Assembly (NCBI RefSeq): GCF_003574965.1
Contig: NZ_CP032317.1
Coordinates: forward strand, 2,294,001-2,358,000
Direction of reading: 5' to 3'
From: Hymenobacter oligotrophus
GTDB lineage: Bacteria > Bacteroidota > Bacteroidia > Cytophagales > Hymenobacteraceae
Length of the DNA stretch: 64,000 bases
In this document: positions 1 to 6,856 of the stretch, in pieces
Position numbering within the stretch: position 1 is the stretch's first letter
Layout: every line of letters starts with the position of its first letter
Notes under the pieces: model-generated
Seen by the model: the letters and a program-made list of their open reading frames with translations, nothing else
Told to the model about the DNA's origin: nothing
Database searches by the model: none
Program-made: the position numbers and the translations under genes

Positions 1-126
1 GCCTTCTTGTATCTGCACCCAGTGCGCCAGCAAGCACGCCGCCTCGATGGTACGGCCCTCGTGCATTGCTTCTTGCACGAGGGCCGCCGCCTGCAGCCCG
101 GCCATGGCAGAGTTAGAGGCGCTCAT
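1..126 (-). CDS. Hypothetical protein, 5' part only (runs off the window)
   Basis: An ATG on the minus strand at 124-126 opens a frame that stays open for 42 codons to the window edge. The peptide begins MSASNSAMAG and continues with an Ala- and Leu-rich, probably helical stretch. No signal peptide or known motif is visible. Codon composition resembles the neighbouring genes. I do not recognise the family, and the missing C-terminal part prevents a better call. The long gene-poor stretch upstream of it is compatible with a promoter, but I see no convincing box. Confidence 0.4.
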   Translation of the reverse strand, partial: MSASNSAMAGLQAAALVQEAMHEGRTIEAACLLAHWVQIQEG

Positions 127-407
127 CTTGTGGTTTGGTTATGGAAAAGGGCGGTTGGGTCTCAAATGTGCAACATTGCCCAGCCAACGGCAAGGAAAAA
201 GTTGCTGCGCTTGTGACGCCTCTAAACGCCTGTTTTGCCTCATGGCCGTGTGCGCTAATTCGCTCCTAAAGCGTTTGATAGCAGCTTTTATGCCCGCGCA
301 CCGACATTATTTTTGGCCTTTTGTGACATAGCGTGCGCCCTTTATTTCTCCTTTGCCCGTTTCGCCAGCCGAAATAGGCCCACAACAACCCAACCGCCAG
401 AACGCGC

Positions 408-440
408 AAAGACCCGGAGCACAGGGCACGCCGGGTCTTT
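408..440. terminator. Hairpin, possible bidirectional terminator
   Basis: A perfect 10-bp stem (AAAGACCCGG at 408-417 pairing with 431-440) encloses a 13-nt loop. The arms begin with AAA and end with TTT, so it could terminate either strand. There is no long T run, and the gene it would serve is not obvious. Confidence 0.5.
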
Positions 441-625
441 ATAATAGCAAAAAGGGAATTTGGGCTTTATACTGTCGAGCTTGCCAAAAGGTTTGGCGAG
501 CCGGGGATTTTCGTGATAATATTTTTTAACGCTATGACTGCGACTGTTGGGCTACCAGCCTCAGAGTAGGATTGGAATCCAGCTCCGAAGTTTACAACAC
601 CCATCAGTTTGTGCACAACCGCAGA

Positions 626-681
626 AAAAACTCGCTCTGTATCACACAAAGCGGGTTATTAGTGGAGCTGCCTGCTCGAAA
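626..681 (-). repeat. Decayed second copy of the ssrA 3' end and terminator
   Basis: This segment resembles 2652-2713, which holds the tmRNA terminator and the last bases of the tmRNA. The terminator stem region matches at 22 of 26 positions and all four differences are transitions. It is followed by 11 identical bases (AGTGGAGCTGC) and then a partial match to the T-arm. A displaced gene 3' end is what an integrase-type island leaves at its far end. No integrase is visible between the copies. The similarity is seen directly; the origin is inference. Confidence 0.55.
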
Positions 682-1084
682 TGATCTGGTACGCGGCCTA
701 TTTAAGGCCAAATCACCGGCTGCGCGTGTATCGCATTGTGCCTCAGAATGTAGGCCCAACTAAAGGCATATACCGCCGTCGCCAACTCTTTCTACTAGCA
801 CATCGGAAACGGGGCGGCGTAGCGCCTCAGCGCGGCGTGTTTGTTCAATTTTCAAGTACCCTGTGGCTTAACAGGTAGTGTCAATTGGTGTGCCAATACC
901 TCTGGCACCGCCCCCGCTACCGATGCTATTGAATGGGCTCTTTGTCGTCAATTTAAAATAAGGGGAAGGCTTTCGCGCTGGCCAAACTGGGCGGGACGTT
1001 AGGAATGGGCACAGTCTACATAATGATACTGTAGCATCGCCGTCCAATGGTACTTCAGCCGCGCCGCGTCACAAGAGCGGAGCT

Positions 1085-1092
1085 TATCTTTG
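1085..1092 (+). promoter_or_regulatory. Bacteroidota -7 box (TATCTTTG)
   Basis: An exact match to TAnnTTTG, 37 nt before the acyltransferase ATG at 1130. No clear -33 TTG box is visible at the usual distance. Confidence 0.5.
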
Positions 1093-1129
1093 CACGCCTC
1101 CTTAGTTTCCTATTCGCTTCCAACTGTAA

Positions 1130-2296
1130 ATGCAAGTTCAAGAGCCTGTCTTATCCGAAGCAATAGCCACGCCAACCGCGCGTCCCGCGAAGCCCTACTT
1201 CGGGGCGCTTACGGGCGTGCGGGCCGTGGCGGCGTACATGGTCTTTGTGCACCATTTCAATCCGTTCAAGGGGGCAACGTCAGCGGCTGGGCAGTTTTTT
1301 GAACGCCTTTGCGAAGAGCTGCACATCGGCGTGACGCTGTTCTTTGTGCTATCGGGGTTGTTGATCTGCGTGCGGTACATGGACCACGTCGAACTCAGCG
1401 GCCGCTGGGCGCTGCGCTACCTGCGCAACCGAGTGGCCCGCATCTACCCGTTGTACCTTCTGCTAACGCTGCTGACCTTCGCTGCCTTTGCCTTGCGCCC
1501 CGAGTTGGATAACCTCGAGCAGTGGAAGTGGTACGCTGCTCGGGATAAGCTGGCGGTCATCATATCGAACATCACCTTTCTGCGGGGCTTCTTTGACGAC
1601 CTAAAATTCTCCGGCATTGCCCAGGGCTGGTCGTTGACGGTGGAAGAGTGCTTCTACTTTACCGCGCCTTTTTTGCTGCTGGGGCTAACGCGCAGCCGCG
1701 GGCTCATCTGGCTTTACCCTCCGGTATTGGTTGGCCTGGGTCTGTTGCTGGTGCAAGTATTGGCTCCGCGCCAACTGCTCGGCTTGTTTGACTCGAACGA
1801 ATTTATGTTCATCTACACTTTCTTCGGTCGCAGCACCGAGTTTGTGGTGGGCATGGCGCTGGGCTTGCTAGTGAAGCGCCGCACGCGGCCGACGCAGCCC
1901 GGGTGGTTATGGACCGGCACCGGGCTGGTTTGGATATTTGGGTGCCTCCTCGTATTGATCAGCCTGCATTCGGAAACGCTAGGCGGCGGATTCGGCAGCC
2001 CTTGGCGCATTGTGGTCAATAACGCCGTGCTGCCGCTGGGCATTGCGTCCCTGTTTTATGGTCTGATTTACGAGCGGTCAGCAATGCAAGCGGTCCTTTC
2101 CACGCCGCTATTCGACACGCTGGGCAAAAGCTCGTACGCTTTCTACCTAGTGCACATGAGCGTTTTCAGCGTGGCCCTCGACATATGGATTTCCAATAAC
2201 GTGGGCTTAAAATTCGTGCTACTGAACCTGTTGGCTTATGGGCTGTACCGCGCGGTGGAAAAGCCCCTCCACCGAATTATTGCAGGCCGCGCTTGA
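1130..2296 (+). CDS. Acyltransferase 3 family membrane protein (OafA/YrhL-like)
   Basis: 388 residues. Members of this family move acyl groups (often acetyl) from the cytoplasmic side onto surface sugars or lipids. The N-terminal signature is clear: LTGVRAVAAYMVFVHHF at about residues 28-43, with the family Arg (R31) and the His pair H41/H42. About ten hydrophobic segments follow, including LFFVLSGLLI near 70-80 and QGWSLTVEECFYF near 165-177, both typical of the family. The length is normal and the gene intact. It stands alone between the decayed ssrA copy and ssrA, so no polysaccharide locus indicates its substrate. If the flanking repeat is an att remnant, this gene would be the cargo of the old insertion. 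Confidence 0.88.
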   Translation: MQVQEPVLSEAIATPTARPAKPYFGALTGVRAVAAYMVFVHHFNPFKGATSAAGQFFERLCEELHIGVTLFFVLSGLLICVRYMDHVELSGRWALRYLRNRVARIYPLYLLLTLLTFAAFALRPELDNLEQWKWYAARDKLAVIISNITFLRGFFDDLKFSGIAQGWSLTVEECFYFTAPFLLLGLTRSRGLIWLYPPVLVGLGLLLVQVLAPRQLLGLFDSNEFMFIYTFFGRSTEFVVGMALGLLVKRRTRPTQPGWLWTGTGLVWIFGCLLVLISLHSETLGGGFGSPWRIVVNNAVLPLGIASLFYGLIYERSAMQAVLSTPLFDTLGKSSYAFYLVHMSVFSVALDIWISNNVGLKFVLLNLLAYGLYRAVEKPLHRIIAGRA

Positions 2297-2651
2297 TCAA
2301 ACTTTTGTCTTTTCCATCTGCCATGCTATAACACTACCGGCAGAAGTGGGGCTTTCGATTTATACATAGCACCTCCTCGTTAAATACGGTTGTTGGGGTG
2401 CTGTCTGCACACCCATTAACTAAGGCCGCGCCTAACCCTATCTAGTTTACTACCCGGTGGCGTTGATAGAGCAAATAATTGTCGCAATGCCGGGGGCGGC
2501 GTGGTAAAACTAGGCGGCGCAATCTTGGGTATAGAGGCAACTGTGTAGCGTACCGTTGAAAAAGCGCAGCTGGACGGCGGTGGCGATGAACTTAACTAGC
2601 TTGATGCTGCCCATGACACGGTGGGAATATTGGCAGTGATTTGCCAAAAAC
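2297..2651. other. Intergenic stretch, nothing identified
   Basis: About 355 bp between the acyltransferase stop and the tmRNA terminator. The short open frames on both strands have no recognisable product. No CCTAGG word and no promoter box is evident. Confidence 0.4.
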
Positions 2652-2686
2652 AAAAAAACCCGCTCTGCATTACGCAAAGCGGGTTT
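2652..2686 (-). terminator. Rho-independent terminator of ssrA
   Basis: On the minus strand the arms AAACCCGCT and AGCGGGTTT form a stem followed by a run of seven T, starting 3 nt after the mature tmRNA end. This is a strong intrinsic terminator directly downstream of ssrA. Confidence 0.85.
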
Positions 2687-2689
2687 CAG

Positions 2690-3058
2690 TGGAGCTGCAG
2701 GGAGTCGAACCCTGGTCCAGACAAGGAGAGCGTCGAGCTTTCTACGTGTGTATCCGAGCTTGCTTTGTTCGAAGTAACCTAGGCGCCCGTCAGGCCTTTG
2801 AGTTACCCTTATCTGCTTGAGATTCACCTAGGCGTCGCAGCGCCACCTAGGCTATCCTTATTCTTTCGACACCCCGTGCTCACCCGTGATAAGGCAGACG
2901 GATGCGGGATGATGGCTATTGCTTAGTACCTAGACTAGGCAGCCATGGCGTAGCTATACTCGCCAGTTGTTGTTCGGATGATTTGTTGGCGAGAGATTCA
3001 CCCAACTCTCGACACGCTTACTCGCGACCTGCACGAGCTGTCAATTCCGGTCAGCCCC
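2690..3058 (-). ncRNA. ssrA: tmRNA (SsrA)
   Basis: tmRNA rescues ribosomes stalled on broken mRNAs and tags the unfinished protein for proteolysis. The 5' end GGGGCTG (3058-3052) pairs with CAGCTCC (2697-2691), giving a 7-bp acceptor stem with one G-U pair. The T-arm GGGTTCGACTCCC is intact near 2700-2715. The discriminator A is followed by CTG, so CCA is not encoded and must be added. An internal reading frame encodes the tag GEYSYAMAA followed by TAG. The length of about 369 nt is normal for a one-piece tmRNA. Three CCTAGG words lie in its 3' half. Boundaries come from stem pairing and should be good to 1-2 nt. Confidence 0.93.
2935..2964 (-). other. ssrA: tmRNA tag reading frame (GEYSYAMAA, stop TAG)
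   Basis: The resume codon is GGC at 2964-2962 and the stop is TAG at 2937-2935. The encoded tag GEYSYAMAA ends in the hydrophobic AMAA expected of a ClpXP-type degradation signal. It closely resembles tags I recall from Cytophagales, which start GE and end SYAMAA. Confidence 0.85.
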
Positions 3059-3096
3059 AATTGTGTAAGAACGACCCGCCGTGGTAAGCGGGGCTG

Positions 3097-3104
3097 CGAA
3101 GGTA
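3097..3104 (-). promoter_or_regulatory. Possible ssrA -7 box (TACCTTCG)
   Basis: On the minus strand TACCTTCG lies about 39 nt upstream of the mature tmRNA 5' end. A start 6-7 nt downstream of it would leave a leader of roughly 30 nt for RNase P to remove. A -33 box is not clear. Confidence 0.45.
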
Positions 3105-3136
3105 CGCAAGCAGATGAATAACGGATGAAACAGTGC

Positions 3137-3196
3137 AAAAAGTTTCGGGGCGCCGGCCTTCCGCTGCTTGCAGAAGCCGGCGCCCCGAAACTTTTT
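3137..3196. terminator. Strong bidirectional terminator
   Basis: A perfect 24-bp stem (3137-3160 with 3173-3196) with a 12-nt loop; both ends are A5/T5 runs. It follows the 3' end of the minus-strand membrane protein gene at 3216 and isolates it from the ssrA promoter. Confidence 0.9.
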
Positions 3197-3215
3197 GTCT
3201 TAGGCCCTACAAGGC

Positions 3216-3743
3216 TCAGCTCATGGCCGGCGTGTTGCCAGGCGTACGCAACAACGAAGCCGGACGGGTAGACCAGAAATGGGCACTGTACGCCCGGAAG
3301 GCCAGGTACAAGGCCAGCGGCGTTTCGATGAGCAGCGCGAGTTTGCGCACCCAGTCGCTTTGCAGCAGCAGGTTCACGAGTTCGTTTTCGCTGAAGGCAG
3401 CGGCCAACGGCACCCGCGCTAAGAAAAACGCTGCCCACACGGCTACGTGGCACAGCAACAATACCCACAGCACGCCCCTAGGTACGGCGGCAGGTTTGCT
3501 GCGCAGCAACGCCAACACCAGCACCGTAAGCACTACCGATGGCACCATGAGAAAGAGCGTTGTGGAAGGCGAGTTGGCCATGTTCCAGGCTGCAAAATCG
3601 GTCAGGCTCAGGTATGAGCTCATTTCCGACCAACTGCGGTACTCTTGCCACTCGGTGGTAGCCGAAGCCACCAGGCAGTACAACGTCAGCAATACATAGG
3701 CTGCCAGAAGCCACCGCGATTGTGAAGTAGAAGCTGTTTCCAT
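3216..3743 (-). CDS. Four-helix membrane protein of unknown function
   Basis: 175 residues starting METASTSQSRW. Four hydrophobic stretches are visible: WLLAAYVLLTLYCLVAS near the N-terminus, LFLMVPSVVLTVLVLALL, VLWVLLLCHVAVWAAFFLA and, more weakly, LALLIETPLALYLAF. The frame is open further upstream, but those codons fall in AT-rich promoter-like DNA, so the ATG at 3743 is preferred. A strong terminator follows the stop. I do not recognise a named family, and no neighbour suggests a role. It is probably an inner-membrane protein expressed on its own. Confidence 0.65.
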   Translation of the reverse strand: METASTSQSRWLLAAYVLLTLYCLVASATTEWQEYRSWSEMSSYLSLTDFAAWNMANSPSTTLFLMVPSVVLTVLVLALLRSKPAAVPRGVLWVLLLCHVAVWAAFFLARVPLAAAFSENELVNLLLQSDWVRKLALLIETPLALYLAFRAYSAHFWSTRPASLLRTPGNTPAMS

Positions 3744-4120
3744 AGAAGATGTTTTGGGTATGTGGATGGTTGTGGGCGCAAGCAACCGTATAGGCAGCTT
3801 GCAAGAGCGTATCAATATAATTACATTATTTAACAAACACAAGTAATTATTATAATAATTATAAACTCGTCAATAAATACCACAGTGCTTTATTAAGGAT
3901 TTAGAGCCGTGCATGCTGGCCAGAGCCCAAATTGACGTGTGCTTGAGGAGCGTATTCCCTCGTTATATAATAGCTTGTTAATTAATATTTTACATATACG
4001 CATGTAGCAGCAATTCGCTTCAGATCAAAGGTTAGTGCTACTGCCTGGTTGGTTCCGCCAAGGCTTTCGCACCTAGGGCTGGCGCCGGCGAAAAGCCGCG
4101 GAAGCGCGCCGCCGAATGCG
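3744..4120. other. AT-rich divergent intergenic region
   Basis: About 380 bp between the minus-strand membrane protein and dnaX. The part from 3815 to 4010 is clearly AT-rich and probably holds the minus-strand promoter. I see no gene or RNA here. Confidence 0.45.
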
Positions 4121-4128
4121 TATCTTTG
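4121..4128 (+). promoter_or_regulatory. dnaX -7 box (TATCTTTG), nearly leaderless
   Basis: An exact TAnnTTTG match ends 11 nt before the ATG at 4140. Transcription would start only about 5 nt before the start codon. It also argues against the upstream in-frame ATG at 4116, which lies before the box. Confidence 0.55.
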
Positions 4129-4139
4129 TGGAACTGGCT

Positions 4140-6161
4140 ATGGAGAATTTCGTCGTTTCGGCTCGTAAGTACCGCCCCGCTACTTTTCGGAGTGTAGTTG
4201 GGCAGCAGCACGTGACCACCACGCTGCAAAACGCCATTGTTACCGGCCACTTGGCCCAGGCGTTTCTGTTTTGCGGTCCGCGCGGTGTGGGCAAAACCAC
4301 CTGTGCCCGCATTCTGGCCAAAACCATCAACTGCACCAGCCTCACGCCCGAGGCCGAAGCCTGCAACGAGTGCGACTCGTGTCGGGCCTTCAACCAAAGC
4401 GCCTCGTTTAATGTGCACGAGCTCGACGCGGCCTCGAACAACTCCGTGGAGGACATCCGCTCCCTGGTGGAGCAGGTACGCTACGTCCCGCAGCAAGGCC
4501 GTTACAAGGTGTACATCATCGACGAGGTGCACATGCTCTCGAATGCGGCTTTCAATGCCTTCCTTAAAACGCTGGAAGAGCCGCCGGGCTACGCCATTTT
4601 TATTCTGGCCACCACCGAGCGCCACAAAATCATTCCCACGATTCTGTCGCGCTGCCAGATCTTCGACTTTAACCGCATCAAGCTCGACGACATCGTTGGG
4701 CACCTAGGCTACATTGCCGGCAAAGAGCAAGTAACTGCCGAAGACGACGCGCTGCACCTGATTGCCCAAAAAGCCGACGGCGGCCTGCGCGACGCGCTCA
4801 GCATTTTCGACCAGATGGTGACCTTCTCGGGCCATCAGCTGAGCTACCGCGCGGTGGTGCAAAACCTGCACGTGCTCGATTACGAGTACTATTTCCGCCT
4901 TACCGAAGCCTGCCTAACCCAAAACCTTTCGGCCACGCTGCTGCTGCTCGAGGAGGTGGTGCAGAACGGCTTCGACCTGCACCAGTTTGTGATTGGTGCC
5001 GCCGAGCACCTGCGCGGCCTGCTGGTGTGCAAAGACCCGCAAACCGTCCAGCTCCTGGAAGTATCGGAAGGCTTGCGCCAGCGCTACGCCGACCAAGCCC
5101 GCCAGGCCCCGCTTAGCTTCTTGGTAACGGGACTGAACCTGCTCAGCCAGTGCGACCGGGACTTTAAAGCTGCCAAAAACCAGCGCCTGCACGTGGAGTT
5201 GGCCCTGATGAAGCTGGCTTACCTGCGCAATGCCGTGCAACTCACCCACGATTTGGTGGCCGGTGCGCAGCTAGCTTCGTCGGGCAACGGCGAGGCTAAA
5301 AAAAAAACTGATGGTGTAGCCTCTGCTGCGCCTGCCGTGCCGGCCCCCATCGGCAACCCCACTGGGTACGCGCCCAACGGCCACGCGTCGGCCGTGCGCG
5401 AAACGGCGGCTCCCTCCTACCCCAAAGCCAACGGCGCGCCCGTGGCAGCGCCGGCCGCTCCGGAGCCCATTGTGCCGGTGCAAAGCGGCGTTGAGGAGTT
5501 GCACCCCACGCCCAGCATCGAAACGGAGCTGGAGGAAGTGCCCTCCACGCGCCGGCAGCTGGTGGATACCCTGCCGCACGTAGAAACCGGCCGCCCTAGC
5601 GTGGCCGGCCACGAGCCGGGCAGCCGGGCTTTGGTGGCCGAGCCCGTAGCGGCCGCTGCACCCGGCAGTGCCCGCCCCGCGCCCAAGCCCATTGCCATTC
5701 CGAAGCTAAACCTGCAGGCGGTGAAAGCCCAGGCCACGCAGCGCCAGGAAGCCGCGGCGGCCGTGCTGGAGGAAGAAGCCGCCGCACCGGTCACGGGCAC
5801 CGTCAACCAAGCTATGCTGCAGCAGGTGTGGCGCGAGTTGGCCGAAGCCCGCAAGCAAATCAGCATGAGCGAGTTTATGACGTTGAACCGGCCCATTCAG
5901 GCCGATGAACAGCACGTGATTCGCCTGCAGCTCGAAAACCCGGTGCAGCTTGACCAGTTCAACGCGTTCAAGCCCGAGTTTTTGTCGGCCTTGCGCCAGC
6001 GCACCGGCTACCGGTCGCTCACCATCCACACCGAAGTAACGGAGCAGGTGCAAACCGGCAAGCGCCTCTACACCTCGTCGGATAAGTTTGAGTACCTGGC
6101 CGAAAAGTTTCCGGTGCTGCACGAGATGAAGCACCGCCTAGGTCTGGACACCGACTTTTAA
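4140..6161 (+). CDS. dnaX: DNA polymerase III subunit gamma/tau
   Basis: 673 residues, the clamp-loader ATPase of the replicative polymerase. Residues 1-370 are the AAA+ part: Walker A GPRGVGKT at 46-53, four zinc cysteines C65, C75, C78 and C81, Walker B IIDEVH at 126-131, sensor LATTERHK, and the arginine-finger motif LSRCQIFDF. An Ala/Pro-rich linker spans about 385-540. The tail (about 545-673) would be the tau-specific part that binds the polymerase. At codons 387-389 lies a run of ten A; a slip in either direction reaches a stop within four codons, giving a gamma-length protein of about 390 residues. I chose the ATG at 4140 (MENFVVSARKYRP) because it matches the usual N-terminus and follows the promoter box. 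Confidence 0.96.
   Translation: MENFVVSARKYRPATFRSVVGQQHVTTTLQNAIVTGHLAQAFLFCGPRGVGKTTCARILAKTINCTSLTPEAEACNECDSCRAFNQSASFNVHELDAASNNSVEDIRSLVEQVRYVPQQGRYKVYIIDEVHMLSNAAFNAFLKTLEEPPGYAIFILATTERHKIIPTILSRCQIFDFNRIKLDDIVGHLGYIAGKEQVTAEDDALHLIAQKADGGLRDALSIFDQMVTFSGHQLSYRAVVQNLHVLDYEYYFRLTEACLTQNLSATLLLLEEVVQNGFDLHQFVIGAAEHLRGLLVCKDPQTVQLLEVSEGLRQRYADQARQAPLSFLVTGLNLLSQCDRDFKAAKNQRLHVELALMKLAYLRNAVQLTHDLVAGAQLASSGNGEAKKKTDGVASAAPAVPAPIGNPTGYAPNGHASAVRETAAPSYPKANGAPVAAPAAPEPIVPVQSGVEELHPTPSIETELEEVPSTRRQLVDTLPHVETGRPSVAGHEPGSRALVAEPVAAAAPGSARPAPKPIAIPKLNLQAVKAQATQRQEAAAAVLEEEAAAPVTGTVNQAMLQQVWRELAEARKQISMSEFMTLNRPIQADEQHVIRLQLENPVQLDQFNAFKPEFLSALRQRTGYRSLTIHTEVTEQVQTGKRLYTSSDKFEYLAEKFPVLHEMKHRLGLDTDF
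5298..5311 (+). promoter_or_regulatory. dnaX slippage site (A10) with -1 frame stop
   Basis: Ten consecutive A (5298-5307) encode Lys387-Lys389 in frame. One added A, or a -1 ribosome shift, makes AAC then TGA at 5309-5311. One lost A gives CTG ATG GTG TAG. Both alternatives end just after the AAA+ region, where E. coli and Thermus dnaX make gamma by programmed frameshifting or transcript slippage. The sequence is seen; the use of the site is inference. Confidence 0.65.
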
Positions 6162-6174
6162 CGGGGCAGCCGCC

Positions 6175-6250
6175 AACCCGTTCCCCTCCTTTTTGAAGGA
6201 GGGGACGCCGGGCCGCAGGCACGGCTGGGGTGGTTCTGTCGTTGCTGACG
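6175..6250 (+). repeat. R1 repeat, left arm of an inverted pair around the DUF559 gene
   Basis: 76 bp matching the reverse complement of 6719-6794 at 72 positions. It contains an internal hairpin (CCCCTCCTT ... AAGGAGGGG) and a GC-rich part, and ends inward with GGCTGGGGTGGTT followed by a 16-nt unique tail that is also conserved between the arms. It starts 14 bp after the dnaX stop and could also act as its terminator. Confidence 0.85.
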
Positions 6251-6267
6251 CCCGTGCCTTCTTTGCA

Positions 6268-6636
6268 TCATCCAGCTTGAAACTCCTGTCTGATGGCTTC
6301 AAGCACCCACTCTGGCTGCTCGAACACCAGCTTGTTTTAAAAGCGCAGCACCCGTATGCCCACGTGGCGTAGGTAAGCTGCGCGCGCCACATCGTGCGCT
6401 TCCCCGGCAACGTCGAAGTGCCCCTGCCCATCCAGTTCCACTGCCAGTCGCTCAGCTGGGCAGTAGAAATCCAAAATGTACGGCCCTACGCTGTGTTGCC
6501 GACGAAATTTGCGGTTGTCAAGCCTTCCGCCTTGCAGGGCCTTCCACAGCGCCGCTTCGGCAGGGGTGAGGTTTCCGCGGAGCTGTTTACGAGTCTGCTT
6601 TAGCTCTTGGCGGTTGTGGCGGAATGTGTTGGGCAT
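6268..6636 (-). pseudogene. DUF559 endonuclease-domain protein with an in-frame stop
   Basis: DUF559 proteins are small, Vsr-like predicted nucleases of the PD-(D/E)XK fold. The frame starts MPNTFRHNRQELKQTRK and carries LTPAEAALWKAL (about 24-35), KFRRQHSVGPYILDFYC (about 43-59) and the catalytic-looking LAVELDGQGH (about 64-73), then GIRVLRF at 93-99. TAA at 6339-6337 interrupts here, where relatives usually have an acidic residue followed by an aromatic or polar stretch. Reading continues in frame for 22 codons (NKLVFEQPEWVLEAIRQEFQ...) to TGA at 6268. One substitution (GAA to TAA) would explain it. The 99-residue product keeps the catalytic core and might still fold. R1 arms flank the gene. 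Confidence 0.75.
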
Positions 6637-6718
6637 GCCTAGGTGCTGATTTTATATTGCTACGCAACATCGATAATCCGCGGTGCCAGTAGTCTGCGCC
6701 GGTGCCCTAGGTGCTCAA

Positions 6719-6800
6719 CGTCAGCAACGACGGAACCACCCCAGCCGCGCCTGCGGCCCGGCGTCCCCTCCTTCAAAAAGGAGGGAAGCGGGTTGTTCTG
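6719..6800 (-). repeat. R1 repeat, right arm
   Basis: Inverted partner of 6175-6250 (95 % identical). Its outer end CAGAACAACC (reading 6800 to 6791) is shared with the R1 copy at 9831, so the M16 peptidase gene lies between two R1 units whose outer ends face it. Confidence 0.85.
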
Positions 6801-6810
6801 GCCGCATCGC

Positions 6811-6818
6811 TACCTTTG
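6811..6818 (+). promoter_or_regulatory. -7 box (TACCTTTG) of the M16 peptidase gene
   Basis: An exact TAnnTTTG match 38 nt before the GTG start at 6857, directly after the R1 repeat. A TTG at 6793-6795 is a possible -33 element but is rather close. Confidence 0.5.
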
Positions 6819-6856
6819 GTAGCTACCCATTACTTGTTTTTCACCTCATCTGCTCC

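Larger units (their letters stand above)
127..1084. other. Gene-poor stretch with no supportable CDS
   Basis: Almost 1 kb without a convincing gene: the short open frames here overlap in several frames and have no recognisable product. It holds a hairpin at 408-440, a smaller inverted repeat near 478-500 and the ssrA-like remnant at 626-681. It contains no CCTAGG, a word common in the rest of the window. It reads like decayed or acquired DNA. Confidence 0.5.
6175..6800. mobile_element. Putative repeat-bounded DUF559 element
   Basis: A unit of about 625 bp: two near-identical inverted arms with one gene between them and nothing else. The layout matches a small mobile or repeat-dispersing element. 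No target-site duplication is evident to me. A second, diverged inverted pair of the same repeat family without a nuclease gene lies at 9831-10131. Mobility is inferred from structure only. Confidence 0.5.

Noticed and set aside
2510-2827. A minus-strand frame whose end looked faintly like a transposase tail
   Set aside because: It spans the tmRNA terminator and 3' end, and I could not match the sequence to any IS family.
2998-3468. A minus-strand open frame of 156 codons over the ssrA start
   Set aside because: It runs through the tmRNA 5' end, the ssrA promoter and a 24-bp terminator stem and has no motif.
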